From an uncultured Lachnospiraceae bacterium (GTDB lineage Bacteria; Bacillota; Clostridia; Lachnospirales; Lachnospiraceae), in assembly GCA_910588285.1 (NCBI GenBank), contig CAJUQB010000004.1, forward strand, positions 66,473 to 87,652: a DNA stretch of 21,180 nt, in the 5' to 3' direction. The notes under the pieces are model-generated. The model ran no database searches and was not told where the DNA came from. It saw only the letters and a program-made list of their open reading frames with translations. Each line of letters starts with the position of its first letter. Position 1 is the stretch's first letter. Of the stretch, positions 1 through 7,806 are shown one piece after another. The position numbers were made by a program, and so were the translations under genes.

Positions 1-695
1 ACCACAGTATAATATTCTCCCACGAATGCCGTAAAAAACAAACGCTCCCCCAGGCCCTCCGCCTGATGCAGACATTCGTCCAGATCATTCTCAATTTCAT
101 ACTTGTTCCCATGGTAATGGGTTTCAATGGTTTGCGCCCATTTTGCAAATTTGGCTGCCACCACGCAATAGCCTGTCAAGGGAAAGGGGATCCCGCACTG
201 GATACAGTAGAAATCCACCTCGTCCCGGTTGGCAAAATCCTTCCCGATGAGACGGAGGGCCAGCATTTTGCCAACCAGGTGCTTTTGATTCTGATTCACC
301 ATGAACCGTTCCCTTTCCGCCTCGATCTTTTGTCTTACCTTTTGGACAGCCTCATTCAACTGCCCAATGTTGATGGGCTTAAGAAGATAATCGCAGACCT
401 CCAGCTGTAAGGCGGAAACCGTGTACTCAAAATCGCTGTGACCGCTGATAATCAATGCTTTTGTGCTGGGGCTTATCCGTTTCATCTCACGGATAAATTC
501 GATCCCGTTCACCCCCGGCATCTGAATATCCACCAATACCAGGTCTATGATATGATGGGCCATCTGCTCCAAGGCCTGTTCCGCAGTAGCTGCCTCGGCA
601 GCTACGCGAAATCCCAATTCCCTCCAGGGAACAGATCTTCTAAGCCCTGTCCTGATTAACGTTTCATCATCTATAATTAATACATTATATAACAT
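1..695 (-). CDS. YesN-type response regulator, N-terminal part (runs off left edge)
   Basis: I translated the frame from ATG at 695 to base 1 with no stop, giving 231 residues. It opens with MLYNVLIIDDE (acidic pocket D9/D10), has phospho-acceptor D56 in LVDIQMPG, and K106 in DYLLKPI: a complete receiver domain of about 120 residues. A helical linker (residues 115-135) follows, then a region typical of YesN/AraC-type regulators. The AraC helix-turn-helix expected at the C terminus would lie beyond base 1. The start is supported by GGGAGGAAG about 5-8 nt upstream. It begins 24 bp after the permease stop and is the last visible gene of the sugar-uptake operon. It is presumably phosphorylated by the kinase at 3934-5814 and activates sugar-uptake genes, which is inferred from the family pairing. 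The C-terminal half and DNA-binding specificity cannot be judged here. Confidence 0.9.
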   Translation of the reverse strand, partial: MLYNVLIIDDETLIRTGLRRSVPWRELGFRVAAEAATAEQALEQMAHHIIDLVLVDIQMPGVNGIEFIREMKRISPSTKALIISGHSDFEYTVSALQLEVCDYLLKPINIGQLNEAVQKVRQKIEAERERFMVNQNQKHLVGKMLALRLIGKDFANRDEVDFYCIQCGIPFPLTGYCVVAAKFAKWAQTIETHYHGNKYEIENDLDECLHQAEGLGERLFFTAFVGEYYTV

Positions 696-719
696 GAAAC
701 CTTCCTCCCTATGTCTGGC

Positions 720-1553
720 CTAACCCTTCACGCCCACCGCAGCGATACTCTCAATATAATATTTCTGGGTTAAAATAAATGCGATCAGAATCGGCAGAAC
801 CGACACCACCGTTGCCGCCATAATCTGGGAATAGTCCGTACTGACGCTGGAGGAAAACCACTCCAGCCCAATGGGTACTGTATACTTTGTCACTGTCCGC
901 AGCAAAATCGCCGGCTGCATGTAATCATTCCAGCTGTCAATAAAGGCCAGAACCGCTACCGTCATGATGGGCCCCTTCACTAAGGGCAGAATCAGCCGCA
1001 GATAAATGTGCCACTGCCCTGCCCCGTCCATCCGTCCGGCCTCCGTCAGCTCCATGGGAATAGACATGTAGGACTGGCGCAGGAAAAAAGTGGCAAAGGG
1101 TGAAATCATAGCCGGCAGGATCAATGCGGCCCAGTGATCATACAGGCCTATTTTCTGAAAGATCACATACTTTGGCAGCAGCAGAACCTGGACGGGAATC
1201 ATCAGCGTCATCATATACAGGGCAAAGATGGCGTTCCTTCCCCGAAACCGCAGCCGCGCGAAGGCATAGGCCGCGGTGGAGGACAGGCACATGTTGCCGC
1301 ATACGGAGCAAACCGCAATAATCAGGGAATTCCGGTAAAATATAGGAAACTGGCTGTCCCGAAATACTCTCTTGTATGTACCGAAATTCCATTCCTCCGG
1401 AATAAACCGGAAGGGGTAGTCAAACACTGCCGTTTCAAACTTAAAGGACGTGGAAAGCATCCACAGAAACGGAAATATAAAGATGAATGCCAGGACTGCA
1501 ACTACAGCTGTCACAAGAATCCTCACACAAAGCTTACGCTGTTTTAAAGACAT
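720..1553 (-). CDS. Carbohydrate ABC transporter permease (MalG/UgpE-like)
   Basis: Inner-membrane permease of a CUT1-type sugar importer, 277 residues, with six likely membrane segments. The ATPase-contact EAA loop is visible as EAGRMDGAGQWHIYLRLILP, followed by the usual C-terminal helices and the end SIAAVGVKG, typical of MalG-like subunits. I chose ATG at 1553 because AGGAGG lies 6 nt upstream and MSLKQRK is a normal cytoplasmic start; longer frames run into the upstream permease gene. The gap to the upstream permease stop is 10 nt and its RBS overlaps that stop codon, so translation is probably coupled. It should pair with the permease at 1564-2472 and an ATPase not in the window. The sugar is unknown. 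Confidence 0.93.
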   Translation of the reverse strand: MSLKQRKLCVRILVTAVVAVLAFIFIFPFLWMLSTSFKFETAVFDYPFRFIPEEWNFGTYKRVFRDSQFPIFYRNSLIIAVCSVCGNMCLSSTAAYAFARLRFRGRNAIFALYMMTLMIPVQVLLLPKYVIFQKIGLYDHWAALILPAMISPFATFFLRQSYMSIPMELTEAGRMDGAGQWHIYLRLILPLVKGPIMTVAVLAFIDSWNDYMQPAILLRTVTKYTVPIGLEWFSSSVSTDYSQIMAATVVSVLPILIAFILTQKYYIESIAAVGVKG

Positions 1554-1563
1554 CTGAACCCTC

Positions 1564-2472
1564 CTAGTAATTGACCCATTTTTTCTGTCCAATAAACTGT
1601 ATAATCGTAACAACCATAATGATCAAAAACACCAATACGGAAATGGCGGATGCAAATCCCATATCATACAGCTTGAAGCCATAGTGGTACACCGCATACA
1701 CCAGCACATTGGAGGACATCCCCGGCCCTCCGGCTGTCATGACCTTGACAATATCGTACACCTTAAAGGCATTCATGATCCCAATAATGGACAGGAAGAA
1801 AATATAAGGCGTCAGCAGCGGGATCGTAATTTTCGTCAGCCGCTTCCAGCCTGAGGCCCCGTCCATCACTGCCGCCTCATACAGCTCCTGGGAAATTCCC
1901 TGCATGCCTGCCACCAGAATAATGGTGGAATTGCCCAGGTCATGCCATACCTGTACCAGAATAATGCAGGGCATCACCCAGGCGGAGCTTAAAAACCACT
2001 TTGGCGGGGATTCGATCCCAAACATATGAGTCAGAATCTCATTGATTGGACCAAATTCTGCAAACAGGCTCCGGAATACCACAGAGGTTGCTACCATAGA
2101 GGTAATAAAGGGCAGGAAATACAACACACGCAGGCCCTTCTTGAAAAAAACATATCGGTTCAGGGCCGAGGCCAGGAAAATTGCCAACCCAATGGAAATA
2201 GGAACACTGAGCAAATAAATCAGATTGTTCACAATGGAAATCTGTACCCTGCCCTCCCCAAACATCCGGCTGTAATTTTCAAGGCCAATGAACGTAATCC
2301 CCTCAAACCCTTTGGCATAATCCCAGGTTGTGAAGCTAAGGCCAATCACAAATATCAGAGGCAGCACCAAAAACAGCAGTACTCCTGCAAAACCTGGTAA
2401 TACCATACTGTAGGCTGCCAGACTTTCCGACTTGTGATATCTCTTTTTCGGTTTTATTCCTGATCCTGCCAA
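1564..2472 (-). CDS. Carbohydrate ABC transporter permease (MalF/UgpA-like)
   Basis: First permease of the sugar importer, 302 residues, about six membrane segments after a short basic cytoplasmic N terminus (KPKKRYHKSE). The EAA loop reads EAAVMDGASGWKRLTKITIP, and PGGPG-like AGGPGMSSNVLVYAVY follows, as in UgpA/MsmE-associated permeases. The start codon is TTG at 2472: GGGAGGG lies 7 nt upstream and no other plausible start precedes the first membrane helix. It begins 16 nt after the stop of the binding-protein gene. Its partner is the permease at 720-1553. No nucleotide-binding subunit is encoded nearby, which is common for CUT1 operons of Firmicutes that share one ATPase. The substrate cannot be read from the permease. 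Confidence 0.93.
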   Translation of the reverse strand: MAGSGIKPKKRYHKSESLAAYSMVLPGFAGVLLFLVLPLIFVIGLSFTTWDYAKGFEGITFIGLENYSRMFGEGRVQISIVNNLIYLLSVPISIGLAIFLASALNRYVFFKKGLRVLYFLPFITSMVATSVVFRSLFAEFGPINEILTHMFGIESPPKWFLSSAWVMPCIILVQVWHDLGNSTIILVAGMQGISQELYEAAVMDGASGWKRLTKITIPLLTPYIFFLSIIGIMNAFKVYDIVKVMTAGGPGMSSNVLVYAVYHYGFKLYDMGFASAISVLVFLIIMVVTIIQFIGQKKWVNY

Positions 2473-2488
2473 CGTATATCCCTCCCTT

Positions 2489-3877
2489 TTACTCTGCTTC
2501 CATTTCAGCGCGAATGGCCGCGTCTACCTGCTCCTTGATATTTGTCATGGTTTCCTCCAGTTCCTGCTCTCCCAGGAAATACATCCCTGTCTGCTCCTGG
2601 ATGATGGTCTTGTAATCCCCGGCCGCCAGTCCGCCCGGAACAGCCGTATAGGTATGAAGGTCGTCTTCAAAGAACATTGCTCCTTGTTCCACCGTCAGGG
2701 GAGTCCCTTCCACCAAAAGCTTTGCCAGCTCTGTCTTATCCAGCTTCTGGTAGGCCGGAACCTTGCCGTCCGCCACGCTCTTCATAGAGCCGTTCTGGAT
2801 ATAGAATTTAATAAACTCCCAGGCCTCGTCCGGATGCTTGGAGGATGCCGGGATACCGATCATTTCCAAGGCTACCTGTGAGGGCTTCATAGGTGCGTCC
2901 TCGCTTAAGCGGGGGAAGTAGCACAAGCCAATATTTTCAAAATCAAAGGGATAGCTCTCCGTATCCTTCATATTTTGAATCATCCAGCTGTAGCCACAGG
3001 TCATTGCGCATCTTTCTGCCAAAAATTCCGTGCCGCAAAGGGTCCAATTTGCATTGGTCTGAGCGTAAGAAAGCTGATAACCGCTGTCATCCAGACGTTT
3101 TCTAAGCTCCAGGCTCTTAGCAAAGGCTTCGTTGTCTGCCGAGAAGGAGCACATACCTTCCTCATCGTACAGGGGGCAGACCTGGCAGCCATAAATGCCC
3201 CATTCCTCCACAAAGGGATTGGTAAAGGTGCCATACCGCTTGTCCCCACCGGATCCCTTGGTCAATTTTCCTGCGATCTCATAATAATCCTCAATGGTCC
3301 AATCCTCCGTTGGATAGGGCACATTCATCTCGTCAAACATGTCTTTGTTGTAGAATACCATGCCCACAGAGGCAAGACTGGGCAGACCATAATAATTGCC
3401 ATTGTACTGGCCCCATACCTCGTAATCTCCAAACCAGTCCTTCATATCAATGCCGTCCCGATCCAGATAAGTGCCGATATCCAGAAGAAGGCCCTTCTGC
3501 ATTCTGGCAAACTGACCGCCGCTCTGGAAGGGCCATACGTCGATCTCACCGCCTCCCATCGCCATAACGTCCAAGGTCTCTGCCGTATTTCCACTGTCAG
3601 GAACCACCGTCAGATCCACCTTAATGTTGGGATGTTCCTTCTCAAATTGCTCAATGAGCTCCTCTTCCCCATTGTACCAGGTGACATATTTGATGGTTAC
3701 AATCTCATCGGAATCTCCCTCCTGGGATGCGCCTGCAGCATCCGGCGCTTCTGTTCCGCCGCCCCCGTCAGCATCTGCATTACTGCCTGCCTTGTCTCCA
3801 CTGTCTCCGCAGCCCGCCGTACATCCAGCCAAAAGAGCCGCCGCCATACATAATGACAGCCATTTCTTTCTTCTCAT
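2489..3877 (-). CDS. Extracellular sugar-binding lipoprotein (family 1 solute-binding protein)
   Basis: Cell-surface binding protein that delivers a carbohydrate to the two permeases downstream. 462 residues. The signal peptide has basic MRRKKW, a hydrophobic core and lipobox LLAGC with the lipidated cysteine at residue 19. A Gly/Asp/Ala-rich spacer (about residues 20-54) precedes the folded domain, which begins with EIVTIKYVTWYNGEEELIEQFEKEHP in two overlapping stretches typical of family 1 binding proteins. I moved the start to ATG 3877: the AGGAGG at 3887-3892 directly abuts an upstream ATG (3886) but sits 9 nt from this one, and the signal peptide starts here. The gene is 56 nt after the kinase stop and may have its own promoter (3900-3916). 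Sugar specificity is unknown. Confidence 0.93.
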   Translation of the reverse strand: MRRKKWLSLCMAAALLAGCTAGCGDSGDKAGSNADADGGGGTEAPDAAGASQEGDSDEIVTIKYVTWYNGEEELIEQFEKEHPNIKVDLTVVPDSGNTAETLDVMAMGGGEIDVWPFQSGGQFARMQKGLLLDIGTYLDRDGIDMKDWFGDYEVWGQYNGNYYGLPSLASVGMVFYNKDMFDEMNVPYPTEDWTIEDYYEIAGKLTKGSGGDKRYGTFTNPFVEEWGIYGCQVCPLYDEEGMCSFSADNEAFAKSLELRKRLDDSGYQLSYAQTNANWTLCGTEFLAERCAMTCGYSWMIQNMKDTESYPFDFENIGLCYFPRLSEDAPMKPSQVALEMIGIPASSKHPDEAWEFIKFYIQNGSMKSVADGKVPAYQKLDKTELAKLLVEGTPLTVEQGAMFFEDDLHTYTAVPGGLAAGDYKTIIQEQTGMYFLGEQELEETMTNIKEQVDAAIRAEMEAE

Positions 3878-3899
3878 AACTAACATCCTCCTTTTTTTG

Positions 3900-3916
3900 A
3901 TAGGCCTATTATAGCA
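3900..3916 (-). promoter_or_regulatory. Candidate internal promoter before the sugar-binding protein gene
   Basis: In the 56-nt gap between kinase and binding-protein genes the minus strand reads TGC-TATAAT, an extended -10 with a perfect hexamer (3908-3916). No good -35 lies 16-18 nt upstream, as expected for an extended -10 promoter. Directly downstream and overlapping is a perfect 10-bp palindrome ATAGGCCTAT (3900-3909), which could be an operator or chance. A private promoter would explain how the binding protein is made in excess over kinase and permeases. Inference from sequence only. Confidence 0.45.
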
Positions 3917-3933
3917 TGGCAAATCTTCCAAAA

Positions 3934-5814
3934 TTATTCCGTTTTTTTATCAAACATACCACTTTTTTCTTCCGGCGTATATTTTATGCCCTCCCGGTAT
4001 TCTCTCCTGGGAATCTGTATGGTCACAAGGGTCCCCTCCCCCAATCTGCTTTCCACCTGACAATTGGAACGGTTCCCATACACAAGCTGCAGCCGCTGGG
4101 CCACGTTATAACACCCCTTTCCGGTTGTTTTTCCCTGATGGTATTGCTTTTCCTGAAAAAAGGTCTCCCGTACCGCCTCCTCCATCCCTCTGCCGTCATC
4201 CTGGATGGCTGTCTTCAAATAATCTCCCTGCTTTTCGATGGTGATCGTTATATTCAAAACCCTTCCATTCTCCCGCATCCCGTGAATCATAGCGTTTTCC
4301 ACAAAAGGCTGGAGCATAAATTTCAAAATCTCACAGTCCATGGCCTCCTCCTGCACCTGCAGGCAGGCATGGAGCCGTTCCTGGTATCTTACCCTCTGGA
4401 TATACAGGTATTTGTTCAGGAGATCTATCTCAAATCGAACGTTTGAGATAAAGGTATCCATATTAATAGAGGCCCTTAAAATCTCCCCCAAACTGTATAC
4501 CATCTGGGAAATGCCTCCATGATTTCCCAAGGTCGCCATCCAGCCGATGGAATCTAAGGTATTATACAGAAAATGAGGATTCATCTGGCTCTGCAAAATA
4601 CTAAGCCTTGCCTCCGTCACATAGAGCTGCATCTGCTGCTCCCGTTTTGCAGATTCATAAATTTGGTTCATCATATGCTTCAGCTGCTTCACCATCACAT
4701 GAAAGCTGTGAAAAAGCTCCTGCACCTCCAGAATCATACCTGTGTCGCTCATGGATATGGATAAATCTCCCTGTTCTACCTTTTTCATTTCCGCCTGGAA
4801 GTTGGTCAGGGATCTGGTCATCTTTTTGGAAAGATACGCCATAAGGCTTCCGGTAATTACAACCACCAGAATTGTAACAATCAAAAGATAGCTGTTTTGC
4901 TTTTTGGTCCCGGCAATCAATTCCTCCTCCTGGATATGCTGGATCAGATACCAGCCTGTTGTCCCAATGGGAGTACTCAGCAGCGCATACTCTGTCCCCT
5001 CAATTGTCTTATATACCGCCTGATTCTGCCTGTGAATATAATCCTCCTGCAGGGCTGTCCCAACCCGGCTTTTATCTGTCGAGGACAAAATGGTACCCTC
5101 TTCATCCACCGCATAAAATACACCGCTTTCCCCATAGGACATATCCTGATAGTAGGCGGAAAAGTCATCCTCCCTGATATGAAACAGGATATAGCCGATG
5201 CCGCTTCCGTATGTATTATTACTGGAATATTGCTTCGTGGAATATATTTTTTTCACCACGGAAACGATATGCTTGTTCTTCAGCCTCAAATCATTTTCAT
5301 CTCTGTCATAGGGCAGCCACATGGACTTCCCCTGTCTCTGGTCCGCAAGATATTTCCAGTGGGTTTCTCCAATATTGGAGGCTTCGTTGTAGTCCCAAAT
5401 GCTAGTGATGTAGTTTCCCTCTCGGTCAAATACAATGATATTGGCCAGAACCCCTGTAAGCAATTCCGATACCACGGCTGCATCCGTCAGCGCCTCCCGC
5501 ACACGCTCCTGGAGCACGTACCGGTCTGTATTCTGCTCTCTCTGGTCATAGCTGCTCATGGCATACTGGACGCCTTGGGAATAGACAATGCGGTTCATGA
5601 CGCTTTCCAGGTTTGAGATAACAACATCCATGTGGTTTCCGGTCAGGCGGTTCCTCTCATCGCAGTTCTCCAGTGCCGTGTTCCTGGCATTCTTCTGAAT
5701 CACAAAATAATTAATCAGGCTGATGGTGGCGCTCACCGCAACAATCACAATCAGCACCGTGTACAGTATCTGTTGGTTCATGGTCCGTATATGCTTTTTC
5801 TTCATTTGTTCCAC
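3934..5814 (-). CDS. YesM-type sensor histidine kinase
   Basis: Membrane sensor kinase for the sugar-uptake operon. 626 residues from GTG 5814. There is one membrane helix at about residues 14-36, a large extracellular sensor region (about 40-305) resembling the Cache-type domains of this family, and a second helix at about 308-330. A HAMP-like linker and the His_kinase domain follow, with SQMNPHFLYNTLDSIGW (phospho-accepting H414). The ATPase domain shows FVENAMIHGM (N box), DDGRGM (G1) and GKGCYNVAQRL (G2). Start choice is open: GTG 5814 has GGAAGG 4 nt upstream, while ATG 5805 has AGGTGG 5 nt upstream. It is the first gene of the operon, followed by the binding protein, permeases and the YesN-type regulator, its likely partner. 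The sensed ligand is unknown. Confidence 0.93.
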   Translation of the reverse strand: MEQMKKKHIRTMNQQILYTVLIVIVAVSATISLINYFVIQKNARNTALENCDERNRLTGNHMDVVISNLESVMNRIVYSQGVQYAMSSYDQREQNTDRYVLQERVREALTDAAVVSELLTGVLANIIVFDREGNYITSIWDYNEASNIGETHWKYLADQRQGKSMWLPYDRDENDLRLKNKHIVSVVKKIYSTKQYSSNNTYGSGIGYILFHIREDDFSAYYQDMSYGESGVFYAVDEEGTILSSTDKSRVGTALQEDYIHRQNQAVYKTIEGTEYALLSTPIGTTGWYLIQHIQEEELIAGTKKQNSYLLIVTILVVVITGSLMAYLSKKMTRSLTNFQAEMKKVEQGDLSISMSDTGMILEVQELFHSFHVMVKQLKHMMNQIYESAKREQQMQLYVTEARLSILQSQMNPHFLYNTLDSIGWMATLGNHGGISQMVYSLGEILRASINMDTFISNVRFEIDLLNKYLYIQRVRYQERLHACLQVQEEAMDCEILKFMLQPFVENAMIHGMRENGRVLNITITIEKQGDYLKTAIQDDGRGMEEAVRETFFQEKQYHQGKTTGKGCYNVAQRLQLVYGNRSNCQVESRLGEGTLVTIQIPRREYREGIKYTPEEKSGMFDKKTE

Positions 5815-5852
5815 CTGTCCTTCCGTTTATTTTTACACTAAATTTAACTATT

Positions 5853-5881
5853 ATTATAAGTCATAAATTTATTCATTGCAA
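5853..5881 (-). promoter_or_regulatory. Promoter of the sugar-uptake operon
   Basis: The minus strand has TTGCAA (5876-5881, 4 of 6 matches to the -35 consensus), a 17-nt spacer and a perfect TATAAT (5853-5858). Transcription would start near 5846, leaving a leader of about 32 nt before the kinase start. I found no convincing CcpA cre site in 5882-5980 and nothing else definable there. Confidence 0.7.
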
Positions 5882-5980
5882 GGAACCTGGAATGTGTTTG
5901 AAAGAAAACCTAAAACGCGGCATGAAGCTTGTCACCTGGGATGCACTGGAAATAATTGCAGAATGAAACAGAATTGCGTG

Positions 5981-6028
5981 ATAAAATAAAAGCCCCCTAT
6001 GCCGCACAGATGGCGCGTAGAGGGCTTT
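5981..6028 (-). terminator. Intrinsic terminator of the MATE gene
   Basis: Eight bases after the MATE stop the minus strand forms a hairpin of about 14 bp: AAAGCCCTCTACGC (from 6028) pairs with the arm ending at 5989, with one mismatch and one G-U pair. A T-rich run (TTTATTTTAT, read on the minus strand at 5981-5990) follows. It separates the MATE unit from the sugar operon, which starts just downstream with its own promoter. Confidence 0.85.
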
Positions 6029-6035
6029 CATCTTC

Positions 6036-7382
6036 TTATACAATCCGCTTCCTTTTCCAGCCGCCCTGGAAATAGCGGGATACGGCAATCACCAGTCCCA
6101 CGGCCCAGCCGATGGGATTGGCCCACATAATAATCATCCCGGCTGTCACTGTGGCCAGGGAATAGGTAAGAATCACCCGGACGGTCAGATTGGTCAGGCT
6201 GCAGACAAGAAACCACCCCATATCCGCCGATCCCCTTAAGACCCCGTTGCTGACATTCATGGCTCCCATAACGAAATAGAACAGAGACACACGGCTTAGA
6301 TATTTTGCTCCCACGGCAATGGCCTCCGCCCCGGTGGCGGAATCCATAAACAGCCCCACAAAGGCTTCCCCGCAGAAATGGAAAATCACGGCAATGATAA
6401 GTCCGATCCCCGCCCCCATCATCAGGCAGATGCGGTATCCCTTGCCCACCCGCTCCGGCTTTTTCGCCCCCATATTCTGGGCCACATAGGTGGACATGGC
6501 ATTCCCCACTGCCACCATGGGCACAATGGCAATGCCGTCGATCTTGACAGCCGCTGTGTAGCCCGCCAGGAAGGTGGCGCCGAACCGATTCACCACCGAC
6601 TGGATCAGAAGCATCCCCACAGACACAATGGACTGCTGGACAATGGTGGGGATGGCCACCTTCACCATATTCCCAAGAATCCCCCAGTGAAACCTCTCAT
6701 AGGCCTCCGTCTTAATGCCATGAAGCTTTTTCATCAGGAAGCAGAAGGACAGCACAGCCGACACTCCCTGGGCAATCAGCGTAGCCCAGGCCACGCCGGC
6801 CACACCCATGCCAAATTTCACCACAAACAGCAGATCCAGCCCAATGTTCAGCAGGGAAGAAAAAATCAAAAACAGCAGGGGCTTTACCGAATCCCCCAGG
6901 GCATTGAAGATGGAGGAAAAAATATTGTACAAAAACAAAAATACAAATCCATAAAAATAGATGCCCAGGTACACGGCAGCGTCCTCAAATACCTCCCCCG
7001 GCGTTCCCATGAGCCGCAGGATCCCCCGGTGGATCAGAAGACCCAAAAGACTTAGGGCCGCGCTGAACACCACCACGGAAATCAGGGCCGTGGAGATGGC
7101 TGTCTTCATCTTCTCCAGCTGCCCCGCCCCGTAGAGCTGCGAGATCACCACCGAGAACCCGATTCCGGTTCCAATGGCCACCATCACAAAGAGCATGGTA
7201 ATGGTGGTGGAGGCTCCCACCGCTGCCAGGGCGTCCGGTCCCACCACATTTCCAACCACAATGGAGTCAATGATATTGTAAAACTGCTGAAACAGATTTC
7301 CCACGATCATGGGCACTGCAAATAAAATCAATGGCCGCACCGGATTCCCTTCGATCATACTGGCCTGTTTTCTTTCCGGCAT
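6036..7382 (-). CDS. MATE family multidrug/cation exporter
   Basis: Inner-membrane Na+- or H+-coupled exporter, 448 residues, the usual length for MATE proteins, with about twelve hydrophobic segments. The N terminus carries the family signature: IEGNPVRPLILFAVP, then GNLFQQFYNIIDSIVVG and ALAAVGAS. The second half repeats the motif pattern with PTIVQQSIVSVGMLLIQSVVN. I chose ATG 7382 because AGAGGAG lies about 5 nt upstream and the family normally begins here; the reading frame extends 59 codons further upstream but crosses the leader RNA. It is monocistronic, with a promoter at 7550-7578, a structured leader and a terminator at 5981-6028. The substrate is not visible in the protein; if the leader really is a guanidine-IV-like element, guanidine or a related cation would be the likely inducer or substrate. 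Confidence 0.93.
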   Translation of the reverse strand: MPERKQASMIEGNPVRPLILFAVPMIVGNLFQQFYNIIDSIVVGNVVGPDALAAVGASTTITMLFVMVAIGTGIGFSVVISQLYGAGQLEKMKTAISTALISVVVFSAALSLLGLLIHRGILRLMGTPGEVFEDAAVYLGIYFYGFVFLFLYNIFSSIFNALGDSVKPLLFLIFSSLLNIGLDLLFVVKFGMGVAGVAWATLIAQGVSAVLSFCFLMKKLHGIKTEAYERFHWGILGNMVKVAIPTIVQQSIVSVGMLLIQSVVNRFGATFLAGYTAAVKIDGIAIVPMVAVGNAMSTYVAQNMGAKKPERVGKGYRICLMMGAGIGLIIAVIFHFCGEAFVGLFMDSATGAEAIAVGAKYLSRVSLFYFVMGAMNVSNGVLRGSADMGWFLVCSLTNLTVRVILTYSLATVTAGMIIMWANPIGWAVGLVIAVSRYFQGGWKRKRIV

Positions 7383-7388
7383 ACGCAC

Positions 7389-7540
7389 TCCTCTTTTCTT
7401 TATCAAAAATATTGCAGCATACATTTTTTTCTTGAAAAATAAAAAACACATGTACAATGTATGTAAGAGGAACAACCGCCCACAAGGTGGGTTGACCAGT
7501 TTTATGAGTAGAAATACCACCCCCTGCAACACGGTTGTTC
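7389..7540 (-). promoter_or_regulatory. Structured leader of the MATE gene, riboswitch candidate (guanidine-IV/mepA-like?)
   Basis: The transcribed minus strand can fold into three stems in about 71 nt. P1 is GAACAACCG (7532-7540) with CGGTTGTTC (7470-7478), perfect 9 bp. P2 is GGGTGG-TATTT-CTACTC (7506-7522), with two G-U pairs. P3 is CCCAC-CTT-GTGGG (7479-7491), directly stacked on P1. GGTGG in P2 can also pair with CCACC in P3, a possible loop-loop or switch contact. Downstream, TCCTCTT (7465-7471, overlapping the P1 end) is complementary to the SD sequence AAGAGGA (7389-7395), and inside this an 8-bp repeat CATACATT/AATGTATG (7456-7463 and 7418-7425) would close the same arm. P1 and RBS sequestration are thus partly exclusive. 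The guanidine-IV (mepA) class is known upstream of clostridial MATE genes; my match to it is from memory, not from a model search. Confidence 0.55.
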
Positions 7541-7549
7541 TTGTCAGAT

Positions 7550-7578
7550 ATTCTATCATATGTAATTAATTTTAGCAA
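7550..7578 (-). promoter_or_regulatory. Promoter of the MATE gene
   Basis: Minus strand TTGCTA (7573-7578), 17-nt spacer, TAGAAT (7550-7555, 5 of 6), with TG at the extended -10 position (TGA-TAGAAT). The predicted start near 7543 falls just upstream of stem P1 of the leader, so the promoter and the RNA element fit each other and give a leader of about 160 nt. Confidence 0.7.
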
Positions 7579-7658
7579 CTGCCGCTCCCCATTTTCTCAG
7601 TTTATAAAGATTTTAGAATTGCCCAAACCCTCATATTTTCTGGCTTTCCGCCGCATTG

Positions 7659-7685
7659 TTAGCACTCGTTTTTAAAGAGTGCTAA
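7659..7685 (+). promoter_or_regulatory. CIRCE operator (HrcA binding site) upstream of htpG
   Basis: A perfect consensus match: TTAGCACTC (7659-7667), nine bases, GAGTGCTAA (7677-7685). CIRCE is the operator of the heat-shock repressor HrcA, normally found before groESL and hrcA-grpE-dnaK. Here it stands 7 bp upstream of the htpG -35 box, a little further upstream than usual. The divergent MATE promoter is about 80 bp away and is less likely to be the target. Confidence 0.95.
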
Positions 7686-7692
7686 TTTCCTA

Positions 7693-7721
7693 TTGACTTT
7701 TTCTGTCCTGCGTATTAAAAT
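7693..7721 (+). promoter_or_regulatory. htpG promoter
   Basis: TTGACT (7693-7698, 5 of 6), 17-nt spacer, TAAAAT (7716-7721, 5 of 6): a good vegetative-type promoter with a start near 7728. The leader to ATG 7807 is about 79 nt and contains a small GC hairpin, ACGCC-CCCG-GGCGT (7770-7783), 9 nt before the RBS AAGGAG (7793-7798). The hairpin does not overlap the RBS. Confidence 0.75.
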
Positions 7722-7806
7722 TTTTATCAGGCTGGAAAACCTTTTTGGATTTTTCATAAAACGAATCATACGCCCCCGGGCGTTCAAAAAAGAAGGAGTG
7801 ACGCAT

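Noticed and set aside
66..659. Two forward open frames at the left edge
   Set aside because: Both are opposite the partial YesN-type regulator, whose receiver motifs are unambiguous on the minus strand.
2975..3853. 292-codon open frame antisense to the sugar-binding protein gene
   Set aside because: Opposite a clear lipoprotein gene, no RBS, no domain pattern.
5882..5980. Catabolite control (cre) site upstream of the sugar operon
   Set aside because: No stretch with the required spacing and central CG fits well enough on either strand.
7770..7783. RNA thermometer in the htpG leader
   Set aside because: The small GC hairpin lies upstream of the RBS without pairing to it, and CIRCE already explains heat control.
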